Of a DNA stretch of 64,000 bases, positions 45,525-54,432 are shown in pieces. This DNA comes from Saprospiraceae bacterium. GTDB taxonomy: Bacteria; Bacteroidota; Bacteroidia; Chitinophagales; Saprospiraceae. Numbering within the stretch: the stretch's first letter is position 1; every line of letters begins with the position of its first letter. The notes under the pieces are model-generated. The model saw only the letters and a program-made list of their open reading frames with translations, was not told the DNA's origin and searched no databases. The position numbers and the translations under genes were made by a program. Location: contig JALSPK010000214.1 of NCBI GenBank assembly GCA_026986005.1, positions 1 to 64,000 on the forward strand, read 5' to 3'.

Positions 45525-46952
45525 CTATACCCATCTATCTGTATCAACTACAGGATTGGGATAATCTTCTCCAAGATCAAGATGTATCTCTTGCAACTGT
45601 TCGTTTGTCATTTTATCGGGTTCATGAATGAAACTATCTTTAACAGGACTTAATTCAGGTATCCACCTTCTAATAAATTCTCCTTTGGGGTCCAGTTTTT
45701 TAGACTTAGTTATAAAATTGCAATACCTGTCCTCCTTTGCATCATACCCTACTCCGGCAACGATATTCCAATTTCCCCAATTACTACAGGCATTATAATC
45801 AATTAAGACCGATTGGAAATACTCAGCACCAATTCTCCAATTAACTTTTAATTCCTCTATCAAAAATTGAGAAAGAATACGTCTTCCCTCAAATGAAATA
45901 AATCCGGTAGTATTCAATTCGCGCATAAATGCATCAACTATTGGCACTCCTGTAATTGCATCTTTCCATATCCCAAATTTATTCATATCATCACTCAGTC
46001 CTTCGGGAGCAACTCCTTTAATCCCTTTATACTCAAAAACTTTTTCTTTATACTTCTTTTCCAACAACTTAAGATAATCTCTGCGCATGAGTCCATGTAT
46101 TATGCAGTTAGCTCTGTTTTTATGGTATTTGTTACCCATAAATTTATTAATTGCATTGTAAATCGTTTTAGGTGAAATACATCCTGAATTCAAATACGGA
46201 CTGAGATGCGTCACTAAAACCTTTTGCCCTTTTTTCTTTTTAAGACCAAGAGCTTTTACTTTAAAATGATTTTTTATGAAATCATCTAACATTTTCAATG
46301 CTGTAAACTCACCACCTTTAAACTCAGAAACATGCCCATTAATTTCTTCTTCACTATATCCCAACTCCTCCAAAGTCGGAATAGATTCAGAAGGAACATT
46401 TCCCATATAAGGTAATATTTTATCAGGTATAGGAAGTGGCTTTCTCACAGGTACAATTTTTCCGACTTCTCTATAAAAAGCAGCATAAGTATCAGGAGTA
46501 TGCCTTATAGGAAACGGCAAATCTCCAGTATGATAAAGCATTTTACCACGGGAGTATCTCAATTCCTGACCAACCTGCCATAATTTATTTTCAAGATTAT
46601 CTTGAATCTTTTCTTCATCAGGAGTTCTCTCTCTATTACAATATACCCAAGTTGATCTTATCTGACTAGCTATACTATATATAACTTCCTCTGTCTTCCC
46701 AAACCTTACTATCAACTCAATATTCCTTTCAGCAAATGATTTTTTCAGATTTATAACTGATTCTATTAAAAATTTTGCTCTCTGAACTCCTATTTTCCTA
46801 AAGCCATATTCAGACTTTTCTTCAAACATTCTTTCGTCAAAAACAAACACAGGTAAGACTACATCGCATTGATTCGTTGCTTCCGTCAATGCCAAATTAT
46901 CATACAACCTAAGATCGTGCCTAAACCAAACTAAACCTATTTTTATTCTCAA
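45525..46952 (-). CDS. Cryptochrome/photolyase, DASH type
   Basis: The 475-residue flavoprotein either repairs UV pyrimidine dimers, preferring single-stranded DNA, or senses blue light. The photolyase N-domain begins IGLVWFRHDLRLYDN. The FAD pocket contains VTHLSPYLNSGCISP, TGVPIVDAFMRELNTTGFIS, EGRRILSQFLIEELKVNWRIGAEYF and YNACSNWGNWNIVAGVGYDAKEDRYCN, the last strongly DASH-like. No in-frame ATG lies upstream, and the first codon is TTG at 46952, which fits the family N-terminus. Tandem -7 boxes at 46981 and 46997 precede it. It is monocistronic. Confidence 0.92.
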   Translation of the reverse strand: MRIKIGLVWFRHDLRLYDNLALTEATNQCDVVLPVFVFDERMFEEKSEYGFRKIGVQRAKFLIESVINLKKSFAERNIELIVRFGKTEEVIYSIASQIRSTWVYCNRERTPDEEKIQDNLENKLWQVGQELRYSRGKMLYHTGDLPFPIRHTPDTYAAFYREVGKIVPVRKPLPIPDKILPYMGNVPSESIPTLEELGYSEEEINGHVSEFKGGEFTALKMLDDFIKNHFKVKALGLKKKKGQKVLVTHLSPYLNSGCISPKTIYNAINKFMGNKYHKNRANCIIHGLMRRDYLKLLEKKYKEKVFEYKGIKGVAPEGLSDDMNKFGIWKDAITGVPIVDAFMRELNTTGFISFEGRRILSQFLIEELKVNWRIGAEYFQSVLIDYNACSNWGNWNIVAGVGYDAKEDRYCNFITKSKKLDPKGEFIRRWIPELSPVKDSFIHEPDKMTNEQLQEIHLDLGEDYPNPVVDTDRWV

Positions 46953-46980
46953 AACATTATTTTTAATTAGTAGAGCAATA

Positions 46981-47004
46981 CAAAAATATTAAAGCACAAA
47001 TATA
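46981..47004 (-). promoter_or_regulatory. Two tandem -7 boxes for the photolyase gene
   Basis: Minus-strand TATTTTTG (46981-46988) and TATATTTG (46997-47004) both match TAnnTTTG. They lie 28-45 nt before the TTG start. Confidence 0.4.
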
Positions 47005-47069
47005 CGCTTATTAATTTGAAATTAGTTTAAATAGATATATTTTTATATACAAATTTAAAATAAATAATA

Positions 47070-48080
47070 TTATGCGTCTATCCCGTTTGGAGTGTATTTC
47101 CTGACAAAAGATTCAAATTCATCAACCATCACTTTTGAGCCAATAATTATTGGGCTTCTTTGGTGTAAACCCGTAGGTACAACATCTAATATCCTCTCCA
47201 AATCAGTATTTATAGCTTTCCCTCCCGCTTGTTCAACGATAAGCGCCATAGGATTGCATTCATATAAAAGCCTTAATTTACCTAAGGGATTTTTTCTGGA
47301 ATTTGGATATAAAAATATTCCTCCTTTTATTATATTTCTATGAATATCAGACACCATACTTCCTATGTATCTCAAACTTCGTTTAGTATCAGAACAGTGA
47401 TCAATATATCTTCTCATTTCTAAATCAAACTGCAGGTAATAACCCTGATTAACTGAATAATACTTTCCTATATCAGGAATTTTAATGTTTTTGTGCGACA
47501 AGCAAAACTCACCCAATGACGGATCAAGGGTAAATCCATTAACACCGTGCCCGGTAGTGTACATTAGAATAGTAGAAGTGCCATATAAAACAAATCCTGC
47601 TGCTACCAACTTATTTCCTTCTTGGAGAAAATCTTTCAATTCACATTCTTGCCCATGGTCAGATATCCTTCTGTAAATACCAAATATAGTACCAACGGAT
47701 ACATTTACATCAATATTGGAAGAACCATCCAATGGATCTACCACCACGACATACTTCGCATCTTTGCCTTCTTTTGTTGGCAACTTCACAAAGCTCTCTA
47801 GTTCCTCTGATGCAATGCCCGAACATTCACCACTATTCTTCAGGTAATCAATCAATTTATCATTTGCAAACATATCGAGTTTTTGTACATCATCACCTGT
47901 CTTATTCTTACCACCTTCTAGACCCAATATATTTACCAATCCAGCTCTATTTACTTCTCTGTTAACAATTTTTGCAGCTACTCCAATATCTCTCAGTAAT
48001 CCGGACAATTCTCCTGTTGCAAAAGAAAAATCTTTTTGTTTATCAATAATAAACTCGTCAAGTGTTGTTATTCTATCCAT
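47070..48080 (-). CDS. fbp: Class I fructose-1,6-bisphosphatase
   Basis: Fbp removes the 1-phosphate of fructose-1,6-bisphosphate in gluconeogenesis. The metal site VDPLDGSSNIDVNVSVGTIF is present in full. EELESF (Glu ligand), YIGSMVSDIHRNIIKGGIFLYP and LYECNPMALIVEQAGG match the class I (FBPase) family, and the 336 residues are normal. It follows rsmI by 55 bp in the same direction. It pairs functionally with pgi at 41874. Confidence 0.96.
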   Translation of the reverse strand: MDRITTLDEFIIDKQKDFSFATGELSGLLRDIGVAAKIVNREVNRAGLVNILGLEGGKNKTGDDVQKLDMFANDKLIDYLKNSGECSGIASEELESFVKLPTKEGKDAKYVVVVDPLDGSSNIDVNVSVGTIFGIYRRISDHGQECELKDFLQEGNKLVAAGFVLYGTSTILMYTTGHGVNGFTLDPSLGEFCLSHKNIKIPDIGKYYSVNQGYYLQFDLEMRRYIDHCSDTKRSLRYIGSMVSDIHRNIIKGGIFLYPNSRKNPLGKLRLLYECNPMALIVEQAGGKAINTDLERILDVVPTGLHQRSPIIIGSKVMVDEFESFVRKYTPNGIDA

Positions 48081-48135
48081 TTTTTTTTGTTAAAATTTAT
48101 TAATAGTGTGTTGTTTTAAAGTTCATGTTTATTAA

Positions 48136-48807
48136 TCAAACTGTTTTGGGACCAATTACTACGACAAACTCTCCTTTTATCTTTTGCTTTGCCTTATATT
48201 TCTCTAAATGCTCAATGCAACTTTTTACTTCAATCTCTTCGTATACTTTTGATATTTCTCTAGCTACCGTCACCGGATGTTGCTCTCCCAAAACTTCGCA
48301 TATTTCAGTTAACAACTTAATAATCCTATAGGGCGATTCATAAACAATAATCGAATATGGATAGCCAGATAAAAATTCCCACCTTTTTTTACGACCTTTT
48401 TTATGAGGTAAAAACCCTTCAAAGTGAAATCTATTAGAAGGCAGTCCTGAACCGGCGATTGCTGTAATCGAAGCTGAAGCTCCGGGTAACGAGACCACCT
48501 TTATACCTTGTGCATGACATGCTTTTATTAATAAAAACCCCGGATCAGATATTCCGGGTGTTCCCGCATCTGACACCAAAGCGATATCTTCACCTGTGCT
48601 GAGAATCGAAATTATATTATCAGTTGTTTTATGTTCGTTATGAGTGTGGTAAGAGACTAAAGGCTTCTCAATATTATAATGGTTCAAGAGTTTTTTAGTG
48701 ACTCTTGTATCTTCAGCCAATATCCGATCAACACTTTTTAATATCTCTATAGCTCTAAAGGTTATATCTTTTAAATTGCCTATTGGTGTTGGAACTAAAT
48801 ATAACAT
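48136..48807 (-). CDS. rsmI: 16S rRNA (cytidine-1402-2'-O)-methyltransferase RsmI
   Basis: RsmI methylates the ribose of C1402 in the ribosome decoding site, using SAM. It begins MLYLVPTPIGNLKDITFRAIEIL. The TP-methylase core follows: LAEDTR, SYHTHNE, LVSDAGTPGISDPGFLLI, and LPGASASITAIAGSGLPSNRFHFEGFLP. At 223 residues it lacks the C-terminal extension of enterobacterial forms (about 285), a short form I take to be usual in this phylum. A perfect -7 box ends 4 nt before the ATG. It follows ybeY closely (16 bp). Confidence 0.95.
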   Translation of the reverse strand: MLYLVPTPIGNLKDITFRAIEILKSVDRILAEDTRVTKKLLNHYNIEKPLVSYHTHNEHKTTDNIISILSTGEDIALVSDAGTPGISDPGFLLIKACHAQGIKVVSLPGASASITAIAGSGLPSNRFHFEGFLPHKKGRKKRWEFLSGYPYSIIVYESPYRIIKLLTEICEVLGEQHPVTVAREISKVYEEIEVKSCIEHLEKYKAKQKIKGEFVVVIGPKTV

Positions 48808-48811
48808 CCGA

Positions 48812-48819
48812 CAAATATA
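48812..48819 (-). promoter_or_regulatory. rsmI: -7 box (TATATTTG) ending 4 nt before the rsmI ATG
   Basis: The minus strand reads TATATTTG, TCGG, ATG. The 4-nt gap is the same as at the amidase gene (34062), so a leaderless transcript is predicted. No -33 TTG is seen. Confidence 0.5.
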
Positions 48820-48823
48820 TTAA

Positions 48824-49279
48824 TTATAATTTAATATCACCTTTTTTAATACGTTTTTTAATTAATTCTATCACTTCATCTTCTTTTGCTCTCATTATTT
48901 TTTTTTCATCATCGGTTTTATCTTTATTACCGAGAAAATGTAAAACGCCATGAGCAATTACTCGATACAGTTCATCATGAAATGACAAGCTGAGTACACT
49001 AGCATTCTCTCTTACTCTATCAATACTGATATAAATATCACCTTGTACCGGGTCATCACCCATTTGAAATGACAAAATATCCGTATAAAAATCATGATCT
49101 AAATACTCCTTATTTAATTTAAGCAAAAATTCATCTGAACAAAAGATATAGTTGATTTCATCGCATTGGTTGCCTGCTTCAAAAATATATTTAACTAAAA
49201 CCTCTTCAATGCTTTTAGAATTATCTAGAGTAAAATCAATATCTTCTGTAAAAAAAAATATTTGGGGAGTTATTTTCAT
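48824..49279 (-). CDS. ybeY: Endoribonuclease YbeY (rRNA maturation factor)
   Basis: YbeY is a zinc RNase that helps process the 16S rRNA 3' end. ATG 49279 is chosen because it shares one base with the upstream stop (TGATG), while TTG 49282 adds only one residue. The protein has 151 residues. DILSFQMGDD and HGVLHFLGNKDKTDDEKKIM are its signatures. Enzymes such as E. coli YbeY have a third His (HGxLHLxGYDH). Here position 10 of that motif is Asp, which I recall as usual in Bacteroidota, so it may still bind metal. Translation is coupled to the upstream HATPase gene. Confidence 0.92.
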   Translation of the reverse strand: MKITPQIFFFTEDIDFTLDNSKSIEEVLVKYIFEAGNQCDEINYIFCSDEFLLKLNKEYLDHDFYTDILSFQMGDDPVQGDIYISIDRVRENASVLSLSFHDELYRVIAHGVLHFLGNKDKTDDEKKIMRAKEDEVIELIKKRIKKGDIKL

Positions 49280-49686
49280 CAAATGGATTTTAGTTTGAAG
49301 GTCATTTCTACCATTGACCCATGTTTTTTAAATCTGATCTCGTGTGCCAATTCTTTCATTATTAAAACTCCTCTTCCGTTTTCTAAAGCAATCCTTTCAT
49401 TTGACAATGGATCTGGAAGTTTTTTTTCATTAAATCCTTTGCCTTCATCCATTACTTTAAATTTCAGTTTTTTCTTTTTAACAACACAAAACAGCATTAT
49501 TCTTTTACTGGCATCACATTTATTACCATGGTGAATAGCATTATTAACGGCTTCTGTTAAACTTATTAATATATCAGGATACAATTCATCGCATATATTG
49601 TATATCACGGACAACTTATCGAGCCAATCTTTCACTAGTCGTATGCCGTCAGGTTCCGATTTAAAAACGAGTTTATGTATCTTCAT
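49279..49686 (-). CDS. ATP-binding HATPase_c_2 protein (RsbW/anti-sigma-like)
   Basis: The 135-residue protein is a stand-alone GHKL ATPase domain like RsbW/SpoIIAB kinases. The N box is LTEAVNNAIHHGNK and the G1 box is VMDEGKGFNEK. GRGVLIMKELAHEIRF is a G2-like lid, and the rest is beta strands. No partner antagonist (STAS) or sigma gene is directly adjacent. An ECF sigma gene lies 3.8 kb away on the other strand. Its stop overlaps the ybeY ATG by one base. The target is unknown. Confidence 0.85.
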   Translation of the reverse strand: MKIHKLVFKSEPDGIRLVKDWLDKLSVIYNICDELYPDILISLTEAVNNAIHHGNKCDASKRIMLFCVVKKKKLKFKVMDEGKGFNEKKLPDPLSNERIALENGRGVLIMKELAHEIRFKKHGSMVEMTFKLKSI

Positions 49687-49784
49687 CTATGTTCTAAAAC
49701 ATTTTATTATAATTCAAAATAATCTACAATAACTATATCAAATACTATGCTAAACTAAAACAATGACTAAATAATTAAAATAAT

Positions 49785-52700
49785 TTATCTTTTTTCCAAT
49801 GTATTAATATAGTCTTCAACCAACTTTCTATAAAAAGGTTTCAGAGAAGGTGAAATGGATTTATACATCTCCAATTGCGCTTCTCTCTCTTTTAAATACT
49901 TCTCAATAGCAGCGGGCATTTTTTTCTCTTTAGGGGTAGCTGATTTTGATTTTCTTTGGTTATCATATCCCCTTTTACGATCTGCTTTATCCGCCTCCAA
50001 CAATCTTGAAGTTATATTTTCTTGCCTTTTTATAAGTTGTGCGTCCAGTCTTTTATTCACAAGATCTTCCTCTATCTTATTCATTTCATCAATAAGTTTT
50101 TGCAAATCCTTACCGCCTCCTTTACCTTCTCCTTGTTTATCTCTTTTTATTTTTTCAAGTGCTCTCCTCATTTCTGCTTGACGTTTTGCCGCTTCAGCAA
50201 ATTCCTTTGCCATACCGTTTTTACCTCCCTTTTGCCCCTTCATTTTTTCAAGCATACTCTTCATCTTTTTCGTCAAACCTTTTTGCCCTTTGGCTATTTT
50301 ATCAGTTGGTTTCTCCCCACTTTTTCCAGGTTTTTTTCCTGTTCCACCAGGTTTATCACAACTTCCTGATCCAGGCATTCCTGAACCATTTTTTTGCATC
50401 TGCTTCATTGATTCATCCAGCATCAAAGCCAAGTCATTTAATCCTTTCATTGTACCGTGTTGTGCTTTAATTGCAGCGGGAAAATCTCTTGTTCCAGGCA
50501 GTTTACCATCACTTTCCAATTTATCAAGGCTTTTACTTAACTCTTTTTTAATTTCAGCCACTTTATCTATAACAAAAGTCTCTATTTCAGTAACTCTTTT
50601 ACTTAGAGCCTGCAAACTGTCCTCTACTATTTTAAAATCTTCCTTTATTCGATATTGATCTTTGAGTACCTTTTTATAAGCAGGTGAATTTACAATCAGA
50701 CCGTTGGTATTATCCATTAATTTTTCTTCCCCGAATGATAATGTTAATATATTTTCTAGCAATTGTCGCAAAGCCTTCAAATCCTCCTCTTGCTGTTCGT
50801 CGCTACTGCCCTTCATCTGCATATCCAAGCTCTTTGCCATATCTTTCATCTTTTGAGCGGCACTTTTTTGAGATTGTGAAGCATCAGATGGTTTATTCTT
50901 TTCCAACTTTTCCTTTCCCTTTTCCATATCTTCATCAATATCCTCCATTTTTTCTTCGTTGTCTTTTGCCAAGTTCTTTGGAGTTTCGAGCTCTTTATTC
51001 TTTTTCATGAGCTCCTTCATTTTATCTTTCACTTTGTCAAATTCTTTATTTAACTTTTCCTGCTCTTTTTTCAATTCATCATTTGATTTACTTTCTTTTT
51101 TTGTTTCCTCACTAAGTTTTTCTTGTTTATCTGCAAGCTCATTTAATTTATCTATTGTTTCTTGCATTTCCTTTTCCAACTCCAATGTTTTGAACAATTC
51201 CAACAAACGATCCATTTGCTTTTCTACTTTCTCTTCGTCCATAGACATCTCCTCCATCTTATCCATCATATCTTCTTTGTTGAGATCTTCCATCATATCT
51301 TGAATCTTTTCCATCAAATCCTTTTGTTCTTCACTCAACGATTCTTCAAACATCTTTTGGATTTGTTCCTGTTTTTCCAATATTGCTTCATTGGTTTTCT
51401 TATATTCACTTTGTTTTTTAAGGTTCTCTTCCAATTTCTTTTTGGCTTCTTCGAGCATCTTTCTCAACTCTTTCTCTTTTGCCAATATTTTCTCCAATTC
51501 CTTCTTATCTTGCCATTCAGGATTTTTCTTTTGCAGCAATTTTTCTTTAAGTCTCTTCAATTCCTCTTGCATTTTCCTTGATTTTTTTACTATATCATCA
51601 AGGTTTTTCTTTACATCCTCCTCGTTTTCATTTTCTTCTTTTTCAAATTCTTCTTTTGATTTTTTCTTAAACTCTAAAATAATTGTTTTTGCTGATTTTG
51701 GACCATTTACCGCATCATTATCAAAAACCTCAAAGTAATATTTAAGCGATTGCCCCGGTTTAACTTTTGTTTCATTAATATCAAAAAAGTACTTAAATCT
51801 TAATTTATTCAATCCATTTCTATCTATATTAACTTTTTTAAAAGCCACTTCATTTCCCCCCTTACCAATCACTTTATAATTGAATGCCAGTGAAGTAAAT
51901 CCATAATCATCAGAAGCTTCACCCACAAAATATATCACCGAATCGTCTAAGGAATCTTTGAATTGTTCAATATTAATACTCGGATATTTATCCTTAACTA
52001 CATGAATTGAATAAGAAATTGAATCTGGTTGTTTTATCTTTGTGTTAATAATGACAACTTTGTAGGAATCATCTTTTAATATTCTCTTTTTAAAAATAAA
52101 ATCATTTTTACTAATCCTATCCAATGGAAATAATTCTTTTGAAGAATTGAATTTCATCTTTATAGTATCCGTATTAATGGAATTAAAAGACCAATTCAAT
52201 CTACTCCCTTCCAAGACTACCAAATCACCCATATTTTCCAAAACTTCATCTTTCTGACCGGTATAAGCAGGGTAATCTACATCCACTTTAAAATCAGTAA
52301 TAAGTGGTTTAGGAATGACTGATATTGTAAAATCTTTTGAGACAACTTTTCCGGAAAACAGATTAAATTCCACGTCTTTTTGAATGTTTTTGAAATGATA
52401 GATAAAACTAGAGTCATTATTTTTGCTCAACCTATACCGAAAACCATCAACATCTATATATAAATCCGATGGTAAATATTCACCGAATACAGATACGTTA
52501 AGCTCCAAATTTTCAAATTGTACTACTTCGAGACTTTTATTTTCTATCCGAAAATGAAATGGAGCAGGTTGTTCAAAATCTTTATCATTATTAATAATGC
52601 GCTTAGTACTACTTTGAATTGTTCCCGGTGAAGCTAAAAGAATAAAAAATAATATGATAAAAGGTGGAATTAAATACTTTAAATACTTCTTGTTTTTTGT

Positions 52701-53159
52701 CAGATCTATTGCCGCTCTAAATGGAACAAGTTTTATTTCTTCACTTTTTTGATCTATACCGGCAAGGAGCAAATCGTTCTCTAAATCAGATGCGCTTTGA
52801 GCATGCAATTGTAAAACATTTAATAATTTGTCTTTGATATTGCCAAAATGATTTCCAACGATTGAAGCGGCTTTCTCCCGAGAGATGGTCTTCCCAAGTT
52901 GAAAATACTTGCCCAAAGGCCATAAAATCCAAAAAACAAATGCTAATAAAGTAGAGATGATAAATAAATAAAAAATTCCTTTTCTTATCGACTTGCTAAA
53001 ATAAAACCGGTTTTCCAATAAATTAAATATCAAGAAAAGTGCTATGACAAGTGTAAAAAAGTATATTAGTCCCTTAATAATTTTATTTGTGTAAAACTTA
53101 CGGATAAATTTATCAAGTTTATCTATAAGTAAATTATAATTATCAAAATTATCTTTCAT
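49785..53159 (-). CDS. DUF4175 family membrane protein with giant charged coiled coil
   Basis: The 1124-residue protein has transmembrane segments near residues 25-45, 53-75 and 160-178. Beta-rich extracytoplasmic modules cover about 190-490. From about 490 to 790 the chain is almost only E, K, L, M and Q (for example KKSRKMQEELKRLKEKLLQ), predicting a long coiled coil. A Gly/Lys linker (about 940-975, GSGMPGSGSCDKPGG) and another coiled tail follow. This matches the DUF4175 family of Bacteroidota, whose role is unknown. The strong codon bias creates many long antisense frames, which are not genes. It has no close partner, and the HATPase gene is 98 bp downstream. Confidence 0.8.
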   Translation of the reverse strand: MKDNFDNYNLLIDKLDKFIRKFYTNKIIKGLIYFFTLVIALFLIFNLLENRFYFSKSIRKGIFYLFIISTLLAFVFWILWPLGKYFQLGKTISREKAASIVGNHFGNIKDKLLNVLQLHAQSASDLENDLLLAGIDQKSEEIKLVPFRAAIDLTKNKKYLKYLIPPFIILFFILLASPGTIQSSTKRIINNDKDFEQPAPFHFRIENKSLEVVQFENLELNVSVFGEYLPSDLYIDVDGFRYRLSKNNDSSFIYHFKNIQKDVEFNLFSGKVVSKDFTISVIPKPLITDFKVDVDYPAYTGQKDEVLENMGDLVVLEGSRLNWSFNSINTDTIKMKFNSSKELFPLDRISKNDFIFKKRILKDDSYKVVIINTKIKQPDSISYSIHVVKDKYPSINIEQFKDSLDDSVIYFVGEASDDYGFTSLAFNYKVIGKGGNEVAFKKVNIDRNGLNKLRFKYFFDINETKVKPGQSLKYYFEVFDNDAVNGPKSAKTIILEFKKKSKEEFEKEENENEEDVKKNLDDIVKKSRKMQEELKRLKEKLLQKKNPEWQDKKELEKILAKEKELRKMLEEAKKKLEENLKKQSEYKKTNEAILEKQEQIQKMFEESLSEEQKDLMEKIQDMMEDLNKEDMMDKMEEMSMDEEKVEKQMDRLLELFKTLELEKEMQETIDKLNELADKQEKLSEETKKESKSNDELKKEQEKLNKEFDKVKDKMKELMKKNKELETPKNLAKDNEEKMEDIDEDMEKGKEKLEKNKPSDASQSQKSAAQKMKDMAKSLDMQMKGSSDEQQEEDLKALRQLLENILTLSFGEEKLMDNTNGLIVNSPAYKKVLKDQYRIKEDFKIVEDSLQALSKRVTEIETFVIDKVAEIKKELSKSLDKLESDGKLPGTRDFPAAIKAQHGTMKGLNDLALMLDESMKQMQKNGSGMPGSGSCDKPGGTGKKPGKSGEKPTDKIAKGQKGLTKKMKSMLEKMKGQKGGKNGMAKEFAEAAKRQAEMRRALEKIKRDKQGEGKGGGKDLQKLIDEMNKIEEDLVNKRLDAQLIKRQENITSRLLEADKADRKRGYDNQRKSKSATPKEKKMPAAIEKYLKEREAQLEMYKSISPSLKPFYRKLVEDYINTLEKR

Positions 53160-53479
53160 CCAATTTCTCTTTTAATACCAAATTTCAATCTACAACAAAT
53201 ACAAAAACAGAGCAAGTATTTTCTCTAATACTTGAACATGACGTTTATTAAACATTATTATTTTAAATTTAGTTTATTAGAAACTATCAAATTATCAAGT
53301 TATTCAAAATCCACTTAATATTTTTAAAATTTCAGTATTAATATGCAAAAAACATAAAAATAATCAAATTATACGCTCAATATCAATAAAAACTATTAAT
53401 TTTATGTTAAAATATGAATTTCATGCACCATTTTGTAGCTAAAATGCATCTAAGTGTTGAATAGTGTATCAATTCAAAT
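53160..53479. other. Divergent intergenic region with one hairpin
   Basis: The gap is 320 bp and AT-rich. CAAGTATT at 53213-53220 pairs with AATACTTG at 53227-53234 over TTCTCT. A TAATACCAAA at 53173 resembles the end of the element at 43338. I found no consensus promoter for either gene. Confidence 0.45.
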
Positions 53480-54028
53480 ATGATAAGTATGGATTTAAAA
53501 CAATTGATAAAAAAATGTATAAAGGGTGAAAGAAGTGCACAAAAGGAGATGTACCAGCACTACTCACCTGTACTTTATGCTATTATCAAGAGATACCTAA
53601 AAAGTGAATTTGATGCAGAAGATGTTTTGATTGAAACTTTCATGAAAATATACAATAATTTGTCTAAATTTCGAGATGAAGGTAGTTTTGAAGGTTGGAT
53701 TAAAAAAATAGCTATAAGGGAATCGTTGATGTTTCTAAGAAGAAATAAAGTTTTCCAAATGCTAATAGAAGTCGATAATTTATTGATACCGCAAAAAATA
53801 ACATATCAAGACGAAGAACTTGAGTATCAAGATATCTTGGACGTATTAAAATTACTACCGGTTGGATACAGAACTGTTTTTAATCTGTATGAAATAGAAG
53901 GATACAAACATAAAGAAATTGCCGCACAGATGGGTATTAGCACTAATACGTCTAAAAGTCAATTGAGACTTGCTAAGCAAAGATTGAGGAAATTAATTAA
54001 AGAACAGAACAGAACAAATACTGCATAA
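53480..54028 (+). CDS. ECF RNA polymerase sigma factor
   Basis: The 182-residue protein has region 2 (YQHYSPVLYAIIKRYLKSEFDAEDVLIETFMKIY, then WIKKIAIRESLMFLRRN) and region 4 with its helix-turn-helix (YRTVFNLYEIEGYKHKEIAAQMGISTNTSKSQL). There is no region 3, so it is an ECF factor. ATG 53489 is an alternative start. The next gene begins directly at the base after its stop, so they are translationally coupled. Such pairs usually are a sigma factor and its membrane-bound anti-sigma factor. The controlled genes are unknown. Confidence 0.92.
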   Translation: MISMDLKQLIKKCIKGERSAQKEMYQHYSPVLYAIIKRYLKSEFDAEDVLIETFMKIYNNLSKFRDEGSFEGWIKKIAIRESLMFLRRNKVFQMLIEVDNLLIPQKITYQDEELEYQDILDVLKLLPVGYRTVFNLYEIEGYKHKEIAAQMGISTNTSKSQLRLAKQRLRKLIKEQNRTNTA

Positions 54029-54412
54029 ATGAACAGAGAACTTATAGAAAACATCAAAAAGTCCAGTAACAAAGCAACGCTTGAACCACCTTCTAGGGTA
54101 TGGAATAGATTGGAATACAAGTTGGATCGTTTTGAATTTGAAAAAAAGAAGAATAGAACTAACAAGTTAATTTATATTAGTTCAGTTGCGGCAGTATTAA
54201 TAACAATAGTCAGTTTAATCAGTTTTTTAAAACAAGACGGTTTACGATATGATATCAACGACAAGTCTGAATTGATATTTGATGATTTTGATAAATCTAA
54301 TGCCAACACGCAAGTATATGATGTTCATATCTTACATAATGTCTATTCTAAACAAATGAAAAAAACTAACTATGAATTCAAGACATTAAAAGTCAATCAA
54401 AAAATCAATTAG
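54029..54412 (+). CDS. Single-pass membrane protein, probable anti-sigma partner
   Basis: The 127-residue protein has a cytoplasmic N-terminus (about 1-48) with PPSRVWNRLEYKLDRFEFEK, one membrane helix (LIYISSVAAVLITIVSLISF) and a short outer part of about 55 residues. The P-x-x-V-W-x-x-L-E motif recurs in proteins encoded next to ECF sigma genes in Bacteroidota. No classical zinc-binding anti-sigma (HxxxCxxC) motif is seen. It starts on the first base after the sigma stop codon. The role is inferred from position and topology only. Confidence 0.65.
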   Translation: MNRELIENIKKSSNKATLEPPSRVWNRLEYKLDRFEFEKKKNRTNKLIYISSVAAVLITIVSLISFLKQDGLRYDINDKSELIFDDFDKSNANTQVYDVHILHNVYSKQMKKTNYEFKTLKVNQKIN

Positions 54413-54432
54413 TAAGAAACTACCGGTGTATT

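Noticed and set aside
49855-51738. Many long antisense frames opposite the DUF4175 gene
   Set aside because: They arise from its E/K-rich codons. They are full of F, S and L, have no domain or start context, and overlap one another in several frames.
53959-54165. A 68-codon antisense frame across the sigma/anti-sigma junction
   Set aside because: It overlaps two well-supported genes and shows no domain.
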